Origin: Beverwykella pulmonaria
Taxonomy: Eukaryota > Ascomycota > Dothideomycetes > Pleosporales > Melanommataceae
Reading direction: 5' to 3'
Length of the DNA stretch: 26,971 bases
NCBI GenBank assembly: GCA_001599595.1
Contig: BCHH01000005.1
Location: forward strand, 643,708-670,678
The notes beneath the pieces were generated by a model. That model searched no databases, was not told where the DNA came from, and was given only the letters and a program-made list of their open reading frames with translations. The translations under genes and the position numbers were made by a program. The first letter of the stretch is position 1, and the number at the start of each line of letters is the position of its first letter. Shown here piece after piece: positions 1 through 9,065 of this stretch.

Positions 1-1083
1 TGGCGGGGAGCAAACGTCCCGATTACAGAAGAAGTGGTGAAGGCGGCTGCAAGGAATAGGCGCAATGGAAAGGAAGTGATGACACTCCTTCTTGATCAGC
101 AGGGAGCAGACATCCCAATCACAGAAGAGGTAGTAAAGGCGGCTGCAGGGAATGGGCGCAATGGAAAGGAAGTGATGACACTCCTTCTCAACTGGCGGGG
201 AGCAGACGTCCCAATTACAGAAGAAGTGGTGAAGGCGGCTGCAAGGAATAGGCGCAATGGAAAGGAAGTGATGACACTCCTTCTCAACCGGCGGGGAGCA
301 GACGTTCTGATCACAGAAGAGGTGGTAGCAACAATTATAGGACAGTTTGACAAAGACGTAATAGCACTACTTCTAGACTGATAGGGAGCAGATGTCCCGA
401 TCACAGAAGAGGTAGTAAAGGCGGCTGCAGGGAACTTGGGTAATGGAAAGGAAGTGATGACACTCCTTCTTGACCAGCGGGGAGCAGACGTCCCCATCAC
501 AGAAGAGGTGGTGAAGGCGGCTGCAGGGAATGCGGGTGGCGGCAAAGTTATTCAATATCTCCATGAAATCTGAGTTATAAAGATTACAGATGGAGCGATT
601 GAATCAGCAGCTACCAGTGGCTAAGAGCACACTCTTTATCTTTTCGATCAGTGGATTGGCACCAGTATCATGTTGCAGCAATGGATATATATTGCCCGAC
701 TTTGCGCTGCTTCAAAGGAAGGGAACGCAAAGATAGTTCTTCAGCTTGTTGAACTAGCCACTCCTCCAGACAAGAAGAACATTTGGGGTAGGATTATCTT
801 ATGGCACGCAGCATCCAAGGGGCATATAGATATCGTTCGGGTCCTTTTAGCAACGAATGCCGTGGATGTTAATGCTGAATGCATTTCTTAGCGCACGCCG
901 CTCTTCTAGCCTGCAGCTTTCTGTCGTGTTGAAGTGGTCAAGCTACTCCTAGGTCATGGTGCCCGACGCGATTATATAGATGCGGATGGTAGGCCTCCGC
1001 TTGTAATTGCAAAGTACTATTGCCGAGGAGAGGTGGCAGATATTCTTGTTAAGAAATCTGCTGCCCAGGCACAGGAGCTATAA
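1..1083 (+). pseudogene. Ankyrin-type repeat gene, 3' part, broken by stops
   Basis: Frame 1 is open at the left edge, so the 5' end lies outside the window. Residues 1 to about 190 are six repeat units of about 32 residues built on a GADVPITEEVVKAAAGN core followed by GKEVMTLLL. A more usual ankyrin section follows (residues ~225-360, with HAASKGHIDIVRVLL and RVEVVKLLLGHGA). The same frame runs to 1083 but is cut by TGA 379, TAG 382, TGA 571, TAA 622, TAG 889 and TAG 907, and ends at TAA 1081. Each stop is one C-to-T step from CGA, CAA or CAG. At 379/382 the other repeat copies carry Q, W, R or N there. Such repeats form the C-terminal sensor of many fungal NACHT/ankyrin proteins, but no NACHT domain is visible, so that link is inference. 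It is most likely a RIP-damaged pseudogene. Confidence 0.8.
7..570 (+). repeat. Tandem 96-base coding repeat, six units
   Basis: The codon GGA of the GAD motif recurs at 7, 103, 199, 295, 385 and 481. The spacing is 96 bases except for one 90-base unit (295-385), whose sequence is also the most divergent (ATIIGQFDKDVIALLL). The copies are otherwise nearly identical at DNA level, which points to recent unequal crossing-over or gene conversion before the stops appeared. Confidence 0.9.
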
Positions 1084-1211
1084 GAAGATGTGTTGGTTTC
1101 ACAGGGCTATTGCAATAGCAATGGGTGTTCTCAAAGGGGGTAGTAAATCGTTGTTTCTGTCTATCTTGAAGCGGTGCAGCAGAGGGAATACCATCCACAT
1201 CACCGCCGCGT

Positions 1212-1235
1212 GCACTAGCCTAGTATGGCTAGTGC
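1212..1235. repeat. Perfect 9-bp inverted repeat with 6-base loop
   Basis: GCACTAGCC at 1212-1220 and GGCTAGTGC at 1227-1235 are perfect reverse complements around a TAGTAT loop. It sits immediately left of the CACGTG cluster. Its role is unknown; it could be part of a transposon end. Confidence 0.7.
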
Positions 1236-1237
1236 CC

Positions 1238-1320
1238 CACGTGTCCACACGTGATTGGTACCTACACACGTGATCCATACATCCCACGTGATCTACACGT
1301 GATCTACACATCAACACGTG
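1238..1320. promoter_or_regulatory. Cluster of six CACGTG palindromes
   Basis: CACGTG occurs at 1238, 1248, 1267, 1285, 1296 and 1315, and five of the six continue as CACGTGAT. CACGTG is the E-box core bound by fungal bHLH factors such as Cbf1/Pho4 types (established knowledge). No clear gene starts beside it, so it may be a regulatory array of a mobile element and not a gene promoter. Confidence 0.6.
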
Positions 1321-1774
1321 ATTCCCACATTCTATATACTCCCGACAAGATGGATGTGTGCAAATCGAGGAAGCAAAAGATTTGCACGAGGGTGACAACG
1401 TGACAGACCTGGACACACTGGCTTAGTACATATATATATAGTGGGAGAAAGTTGATATGTGACTGTATCAAAACATAAAGAGTGGCGACTTAGTGCCAAT
1501 ATCACCACCACTTGCAGGGAGGATAGTCGACCTGCTCCGACTACACCCTTGTGAGGATAGCGATTTTGTAGGTATTCTCAGGAGTTGACTAGAAGCTTGG
1601 CTAGGGTGAATTTCCCGCTTGACAAGAGTTTGCACAGCCACAGGCCTAACAGCTACCATATGTAAAATTACATGGTGATGATTGATTATGTCAGGCGGGG
1701 TTGCTCTGCACCAACTAGATGTGAAGATCTTAAATATGACTAGAGAGCTTCGGGTGAGGAAGGTAGTCAAGTAG

Positions 1775-2015
1775 AAGTCTAACGGTTGGTTCTCTGGGGT
1801 ATGAGTGGTAGGATCACTGGTACCGATATTAAGACAGTAAAGGGTAGGGCTTTCTGAAAAGAGTATCTCTCGAATAGTAAACCAATGTGATTGCTAACTA
1901 ATAAGGTTGAGCACGATCTACCATAAGGGTATCTCGCGTGGTTTATATACTTGTAGTGAATGTCATGCTCATTGATGAGCATTATTATGAACATAAACCA
2001 AGATGACTACAACAT
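1775..2015 (-). repeat. Possible LTR or LTR fragment
   Basis: Read on the minus strand, this stretch begins TGTTGTAGTC, holds a perfect 8-bp inverted repeat (ATGCTCAT/ATGAGCAT, 1965-1982) and then a TATATAAACC box, the layout of a Copia-type LTR. No second copy, primer-binding site or target duplication can be shown inside the window. The boundaries are rough. Confidence 0.3.
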
Positions 2016-2196
2016 TGTTACAAACACAACCCCTAGGAACTACTGACGACAAGTCATACTGTCTGCAACAGTAGCGCGGCAAGCGACCCGATAGAAGGTC
2101 ATGAGGCATACAGCATAGGGGACGATGCCCTACTATCAGCTAGCGAATCAACCCGGAATAATACTGTAAGTCACAGTATCATATGATGGATTAGTG

Positions 2197-2252
2197 GATC
2201 TGTTGGACCTGTAAATGACCGAGTCACAGAGCCATTTCTTGACCAACAGATC
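2197..2252. repeat. 10-bp inverted repeat
   Basis: GATCTGTTGG (2197-2206) and CCAACAGATC (2243-2252) are perfect reverse complements with a 36-base spacer. The first arm contains TGTTGG, a common fungal LTR start, so this could be a tiny element or an LTR edge. It is not assigned. Confidence 0.5.
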
Positions 2253-3345
2253 TAGTCGGATATATAAACTTCACGGATCTCCTAGATAGTCTGCATAGTC
2301 AATTTAATCGTATCCACTGCATACATCTGTTCTGACTGAAGCCGCTCACAGTGAAACCTCTCGCCTATCAGGAACTTATTGTCTATCACATTACCCTCTC
2401 CCTGCTTCGACATCTACTTTTTTTTCCCACCCCCCTCACCATCCACCACCTAGGACAAACTCAGCCCCAACTGTTACGTGACGACGCCACAGGATCCGGG
2501 ACCCGCCCTTAACAAGAAGGCTCTGAGTAAACCAGGCAAGAAGGTAACAATGCAAATGTAATTTATAGGTTAGACAGGCCCTAAATTGTTTAAAATTAAC
2601 CACAGCACACTATTTATACTTTAACAAAGCTCAACGTGTGTGCAGAGTTATTGTCGTTTGAAGTCAAAGTACCCCTCACATTTCCGGCACGGGCGGTTTT
2701 CCGCCACGAATGGAGGGACGTTATACACATTCCGGCATTTACAGTGAGCACATCCGCACGTGAAGAGATACTCACGTTTATGATTTCTTTTCTACTTAGA
2801 TGCTACCTACACTACTAGATTCGGTCTCATGCCAAACTGAGCGTCTAGCGAACTATACCCAAAAGCTCAGCCTGTAACACCCAATTTCTCAAGTAGTAGG
2901 AAGATAAACAAAAGGTACTAGGTATCAAAAAAAGTATAATATGGTATGGTGTATCAATCACGAATATATCGACCGTAAGCCCATCCCATTAATGGAGAAG
3001 GAAAACCCCAAGGAAGATGAACCCAGGAAAACAAAACAAAACAACGAGGCCTGCCAAAAGAGCCAGTCCGCCCCGTGGGGTATCACCTTGTCCGTGTAGG
3101 AATCCTTTCTTCCCGCCCGAGTTTGTGTACCTCGATAACGCCGATGCAAAACGTATATTCATATTGGAAAATGAAAGCGTCTGCCAAACGAAAATGAACA
3201 TGAGATGGGATGGTAGTGGGTTTTATCCCTAAATGGGCTGTTCAATAAGTGAACGGGAGACCTGGGAACGCCGTGTGTCGAAGGAAAGATCGACCACTAT
3301 GCCGAAAGGACAGATCGTACTGTTCAATTGGGTGGAAGCGCGAGC

Positions 3346-5791
3346 TCATTCCGGCTTCTCAAGATTGACGCGGAGAGTGTACTCAAGACGCTCCCTGTCG
3401 CAGTACTCGCCGAGCAACTTCAAGCCAAACCGGACTGCCTGGATGGGTGTAGTATCGGGGCCAATAGGGAGAAAGTAAGGACCTGATAGGTTGATTCCAC
3501 TGACCCTTTCTGGCTCTTTGATTAGCTTCGCATTCATCTCTCGACCAGCCCACGTTTTAGGGTACATCTTCTGGATATCGTCGACGGGAAGAGTGAGCCG
3601 AGAATCGTTGGTAAAGCGGTGCAGTTTCTGGTAGTGGTCGGCCATGAGGTGGAAGTTTTCGGTAAGCGAAGCAACTTGTTTGGCGAGCTCAGGGGTATCG
3701 TGTGAGGGGTCGTGAGCTTTAGGTCGAGGGGCGCGTGGAGCAACGTGGGAGCATATAGCTGCAGAAATGGTAGCACTAAGATATGATCGAAGGCCATCGA
3801 GATGCGGGAAGTCCTTTGTTCGACCAGCGTAAGATACGCAAAGGGGTAGCAGCGTTTTCCATGTATTCTCGACCTCCCCAGGTCGACCACGAAGATTGAG
3901 GGAGACATCTTGGGCGTGGTAAGCAGCCATGTAAGACCTGCACAAGGTTAGTCACTCGTCGCACTGAGCGAGCTAGGGCACTTACAAAATGCACTCGAGG
4001 CTGGTCACGGCAGCACGCTTCAAATCCTCTTTGGTTGCTTTACCGCCCTTCTCGATAACGACCTTCTGGGATTCGTGCTTGAGCGAGCGACCCATCTGAT
4101 TGAGCTTCATGGAGATCTGAGATAAGGATTGAATGTCGGCCTGTTTTCTCGCGTTAAGAGGAGCGGACGTTGGGGGTGCTCTAGGATCGACATGTTTAGA
4201 GCCTGCAGGAGTCGCGCCGGAGAGCCCAGGGGTAGAATCATAGCTTTCTGTCGAATTGGTGCGAAGCATACTGATGGCTTTAAGGTCTTTCCGAGGTGTT
4301 GTGTACTGTCCACTCTTCTGTGTGCTGGATTTGTTTGATCTTGTTGGGGAAGAAATTATCTGGCGGGAGGGAGTCCGTGGTCCTTCCAGCGTTTGCGCCC
4401 TTTGCCGTTTTGATGGTACGGCTAGCGAGATGTCATCTTCACCCCGGGGCCGCTTTTCGGGCACTTTGCCACCAGTTGTGGCTCTGACATGTGGGGTGGC
4501 AGTATCGGGGCGTCGTGCGGTGATTTTGGGAACATCTTTGCTCTTTGGCGCTACCCCATCAACACCCTTGGTCTGCGCTTTGACTGGGCGTTGCTCTTTT
4601 GCAATCTCCTGGCGCTCTCTCTTTTCATTGATAGTGGCAGGCTTCCGGGTAGGCGGTAGGCGGAGAATTTGTGTGATCGTAGCCCCCATCTTCTTCCCAT
4701 ATTTCAGCTTCACTAGGAGGGTTGGAGTTGCGGGATCGGTCTGGTTGAGCGAAATGTTGTTCGGAGATTTCCCATTGATTGATACTGATCGAACTCGTGA
4801 ATTGTTCTTGGTGCCTTCATCGCGTTTTGGAGGTCGGGGATCTGGAACCGAGAGCAATTGACTTGAGGAGGAATTCGAAGCATCAGACTCTGCACGCTTC
4901 CTCTTCGTCTCAAGTTTGTCAAGCTCGGCCTGAATGTTTGAGGGCAGCGTTGGAGAAAGAATAGCAGGGAGGCCATAAGGATTGTGTAGGGGCGGGTCAA
5001 CGGGTGACAATAGCGGGGGGAGACCGTGAGGAGTTGCGCTCGATGGCCCAGTTGTGTCTATATTGATCTTGGACTCGGCAGACTCAGTTTTCTGAGGCGG
5101 TGGAACGGAGGGTCGATGCTCCTTAACGCGTTTCTCGTGTTTTTCAGGGACGAGGGATTCGGTCGCAGGTCTGTTATGCGTTAGCAAATGGAAAAATGGA
5201 AAGAGAATGCAAGAACAAGTTCACTAACCGTTTGTGTGACTGGACTTCTTCCTTCTTTGGGACAGTAGGGGACTGTTTGTTAGCATCCTTGGTGCCGTTC
5301 GTTTGAATAGGAACCGGCTTCGTGGGTGGCAGATTGGGGGACGTCTTCTTGACACCTGGCGTGATGACTCCATTTGCTTGCTTCGACTTGTACGCAGATA
5401 GACTGATCTTCTTCTTCGGCGCCTGCTGAGACGTGCCTGAAGTCTGCGACTTGGGTCGCTCAACCTCAGGTTCGTCCTCCTCTCCCGGCTGCAAAGTGAA
5501 GCAGTCCTGGTAGGGTTCGCGGTAGTGGAAGGTTCTGTACTGCAGATGCTCCTCGTCTGATTGAAAAAGATGGCCAATCATCCAGGCGTGTGACTCGTGT
5601 CGCGAATAATGCGTGTATGGGTGAAGGGATGGTGTTGACAGGACATATGGGGCGGCTGGGACGGCGCGTTTGATTCGGTCAAAGATGCCATCCAGCTTAT
5701 CGAGTTCCTTCTGGTCTTCGAGGCGCAGGCTCTGGCGCTCCAGCTTGGAGGTGGGCACCCCAGGATCCGGCGGTCGCTCTGGACCCGACAT
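3346..5791 (-). CDS. Uncharacterised disordered, probably nuclear, fungal protein (779 aa)
   Basis: Three exons: 5791-5229, 5170-3986 and 3937-3346. The introns (58 and 48 bases) have GTTAGT/CAG and GTAAGT/CAG ends with CTAAC branch points, and splicing keeps one frame of 779 codons. The N-terminal ~125 residues look folded, with an aromatic YRTFHYREPY segment, followed by a KKKISLSAYK motif. Residues ~190-600 are proline-, serine- and lysine-rich and mostly disordered, with a doubled GLPPLLSP/GLPAILSP motif and basic nuclear-localisation-like runs. The C-terminal ~200 residues (YMAAYHAQDVSL onward) look helical and folded. I do not recognise the family. The short KKK-I/V-SL-x-x-Y pattern also occurs in some chromatin proteins, so a chromatin or transcription role is a guess. 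The start is the first ATG of the open frame. Confidence 0.82.
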
Positions 5792-6929
5792 TGTGTGAGC
5801 GCCAAGCGCCTATGAAAGTTCGGCTGTGGAGTTGATTCGCAGTTTGCGGAACTGGGCCCCACGGCGGCGGCGACGTGCGAGATTGGGGGTATAGTGGGTG
5901 CGAACGAACATGAAGCTCTTGCGCGGGGGAGTGAGGATAAGGTCGGCGGAGGTGGAGGGGCGGAGGGACGGAGGAGGAGCGGCGTACTCGATCAGGGTGC
6001 GGGGCGGCCTGGAAGGCGCGCAATTGAGCTGTGGGCAAGAACAATAAGCACACCAGTCGCGGGAGGGGTGTATTGCGGGTTCCCAGCGCGCTGGAGATAC
6101 TCACCGAGCGGAGGTGAACTTGGCGGCAGCGTTACCTCAGCCTTTGAATCGCAGGAGTGCTGGGGCCGCGATAGTCGATCATTCCGGCCAGGTCCAGGTC
6201 CGCGGACACGGCAGGAATCTCTCGAGGCAAAGGCTACGGCCGTGGACAGGCGATGGGAGCTCAGGCGGTGTGGTGGTTGATGACGAGAAGTGTAGTTTGC
6301 GTCGGAGGAGCAGCTTGGCGGAGGTTGGTTCCGAGTTGCGATCGCGCGTGGTCGCTGTGGCGCTCGCTGCATGTAATTGGCTGCCAGCAATGTCAGGACC
6401 TGTACTGGTCCTGATCTATTTCGGTCGCGCTGTCTATTCTGCATCTACATGTCTACATGTCTACAGTACCACTGTATGCTCGCAGGCGTCCGATGTTGCG
6501 AACTGGCTATGTTTGCGCCCGTAGCCACTCATACAACGCAGCCTCGCGGTATCGCTGGTCTGTTCCCACACGCGGTCCCCGTCGCACATCGATCCCAGGA
6601 CCGTGCCGCGCAGGTTAGCGAGATCTCCGTGACCCTGGACCAAGCCTGTTCTCAAGCACGCGGCTACAACCGTCGGACATGTCACCATTGCGCCATCCTT
6701 CATACATCACGAGCGGGCCATGCTGAGAGGGAACAATGTTCAACCCCGCTTTTCATTTTTGCTTTGATATTTTGGGAGACAAGATGGGAAGCTAATGAGG
6801 GCAACATGCGAGAAGGTGTATGGCGTTCGGCCTCTGCCGTGCGACCCAACCTACCTAGTTATCTAGAGGAAGGCAGTACCATGTCTAAGTGATCGAAGAA
6901 AGGTCGCCCTTTGTGTGCCTCGCAGCACT
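5792..6929. other. Intergenic region, upstream of the 3346-5791 gene
   Basis: A GC-rich spacer between the start of one minus-strand gene and the stop of the next. Open frames on both strands are present but overlap each other and lack recognisable domains; I read them as chance frames of GC-rich DNA. It probably holds the promoter and 5' UTR of the gene at 5791. Confidence 0.6.
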
Positions 6930-8179
6930 TTACAGTTCCTCGTCATCTTCTGTCTCGCTATCTTCATCCGCTGCCGGGGCCGGAGGCTTTTTCTCTACAG
7001 GTTTGCTTCGTGTATTCGGCCTACCAAAGGGCAACTCGCGTCGTGGTGGCGGCGCAGGTGCTTCTTTGAAAGACTGTGCAACCGTTGCGTTTGTTTTGGC
7101 CGACGAGGCTAGGGCACCGCTGGCACCCAGGTCGTCGTCTTCTGTCTCACCCTCGGATGATCGGTCAGGCGTGGCTGCTCCAGGACCCGAGTCGTCGTCT
7201 TCAACCTCTTCTGCTTTCGTTTCGTCCATCTCCATTGGATCACTGTCAGACTCTGGCTCAGGTCGTGCAGCTTCGGTTGCCTTTGTTGCTTTTGCGGGCG
7301 CTTTGCGTTTGGAAGCTCGTGATGGACCGGCCTTGCGCGGTTTGGTCTCTGCTCTGGTAGCCTGGACCACAGATGCTACACATGTCTAGGTTAGCTCATA
7401 GCCTAATGTTGTGTAGCACATGACTTACCGGTTTCCTTGTCCACTTTTGCTCCAGCTAAGAGCCGACTCTGATCCCTGATCTTCCTCTTCTTCTCGTTAA
7501 GTAGCGCCATGAACTGCTGCAACATGGCGGTTTCAGCCTCATTTTTGGTCTTGATGAAGTCCTCGAGCTGGGCGTTGAGCTTGTCAATGGTATCCTGCTT
7601 GCTCTTGAGGCTGGTCTTTAGGTCGCCTATTTGGTCCAGCGTCTTCTGGTGGGCCTGGGCCGAAGTCTGCGTCCATTCAAAAGGATTGAACTCGAATTCC
7701 TCGTCTTTGGGAAGAAGGATTTCACCTAGTGTCACCTGGTCAAAATTAGCCTGGAAAATAGCTCACGTATAGCGGGGATGCTCGCCTTGATTCCCTGGAC
7801 ATCTTTGCGGATGGAGATCGTAAGGTTATCGCCTTTGATGGAGGATTCCATGCGCACGCCATCCAATATGGCGACAGCGTCTGCTTCAGGCTGTTTTTGC
7901 AGCAGGAAATGAGACAGGATGGCTTCCCACTCGGCATCGCTGCCCTTGAACTTGTGCTTGAATTTTCCGACATTATGCTGCTTGACTGGAGAGGCGCGTG
8001 AGAGGGAGCAAATGAATATGATATTGGCCAATCTTACTGGTTGTCACGTATGGAAACTCGCCCTCGCAGCCGACCAGCCGGACATCAAGCGGAAGAGCGC
8101 CCTGCTGCTGCACCTCCACCACGACTACCTCGCCGCTGTCGTTGGCTGCAGGGACGGGGACGATGTGCCCGGCGTCCAT
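6930..8179 (-). CDS. XRCC4: XRCC4/Lif1-like DNA ligase IV cofactor (367 aa)
   Basis: XRCC4-family proteins hold DNA ligase IV at double-strand breaks during non-homologous end joining in the nucleus. Four exons: 8179-8038, 7985-7767, 7725-7429 and 7375-6930. The introns are 52, 41 and 53 bases, and the second and third acceptors (CACTAG, TGTAG) were chosen because only they keep the frame. Residues ~1-120 form the head domain, with FKHKFKGSDAEWEAIL typical of the family. Residues ~140-210 are a coiled coil ending in LNEKKRKIR (196-204), the family's signature at the ligase-binding part of the coil. The tail (~220-367) is acidic and Ser/Pro-rich with KRK-type basic patches. The length fits fungal homologues. 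It is divergently transcribed from the Byr4-like gene. Confidence 0.88.
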
Positions 8180-9065
8180 GGTGGCGGCGCGGGTCTCTGA
8201 CGCGTAAAACCAAGTTGGAGGCCGCTCGAAACCTGAAAACCTGCTGATTCGGGCAGTTTGAGCGCCTGGATGCGGATCTTAGGGTTGCCCCAGGCTGTGT
8301 GATACAGACCCTGGAGAGCGTTGGGATATGCCTGCCAGGAACTGGGTCGAGGTGCGGGAAATTGGCCGAGTGTTTCAAGTGGCGGGAAGAGAATATGGAG
8401 ACTGCGCCTGGTGAGGGGAGCGGTCGAGGTTTATAGCGACATCCAAACAACCAGCGTAGGGATGGGCGCGTTGGAGGTGAATGTTGGGTGTGGGTGCCGC
8501 CTCCAGGCAACGCAGAGCCACAGTTGGGAATTCAGGCGCGGTTGCGATGGTGCCTACCTGAGCAGATCAAGGATCTAGGTAATCAGACGGATCGATATAG
8601 CTCTGGCTATATTGTGTGTCCGTCAGAGAGAGTTATATATGGAGGATGAGAACATGCATGCCTGCTGCTCAGAAGATGGGGAGAGGGTGAGATTGAGTGT
8701 AGGAGCGTGCGCGGGGCATGGTGAGCCAGCGCGATCTGCGAGGAGCGATCACGGTGGTTCTTTCCGTCTCTATGGCAGTACCTGGGTTATAATAATAACA
8801 TCTGCGATGGACAAAGTGATCCATCCCCGCTGCACGCCAGCCGCGCCTTGTTCGCACGACTGACGCGTTGTGGTTGTGTTATGCCCATGCTCACCGCTCA
8901 GGCCGCCTCGCCAGCCAGCTTTCGCCAAGCCGCCAAGTCGACCGCTGTCAAGGTCTGCCGCTCCCCAACCACCCAGCACCAGCACCTCAACTCACCTCTC
9001 GCCGGCCCAGCACACGACCTGCATACACCACCCACCACACCTTCCGCTCTGCGCGAACCACTGCC
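8180..9065. promoter_or_regulatory. Divergent promoter region, XRCC4-like and Byr4-like genes
   Basis: This 886-base interval separates two start codons pointing away from each other, so both promoters must lie here unless an upstream exon was missed. It holds a perfect 7-bp inverted repeat, ATATAGC/GCTATAT with a 4-base loop (8595-8612), and a TATATAT stretch near 8635. An open frame continues upstream of the chosen Byr4 start but looks like low-complexity leader. Confidence 0.6.

Larger units (their letters stand above)
1084..3345. other. Repeat-rich intergenic region without a convincing gene
   Basis: No open frame here looks like a real protein. The region contains a short stem-loop (1212-1235), a cluster of CACGTG sites (1238-1320), an LTR-like stretch on the minus strand (about 1775-2015) and another inverted repeat (2197-2252). 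From about 2430 to 3345 I see nothing beyond the 3' flank of the minus-strand gene that ends at 3346. Confidence 0.6.

Noticed and set aside
96..564. Long minus-strand open frames opposite the 96-base repeats
   Set aside because: They mirror the coding repeat; their periodic sequence follows from the plus-strand units and they match no family.
1099..1770. Minus-strand open frames of 100-105 codons
   Set aside because: They cross the CACGTG array and LTR-like DNA, lack domain patterns and show no splice context.
5894..6892. Several overlapping open frames on both strands
   Set aside because: GC-rich DNA gives long chance frames; they overlap each other, and none has a motif or plausible composition.
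8868..9065. Upstream extension of the Byr4-like frame
   Set aside because: It is Pro/Ser/Arg low complexity, while the ATG at 9066 has a strong context and directly precedes the conserved acidic motif.
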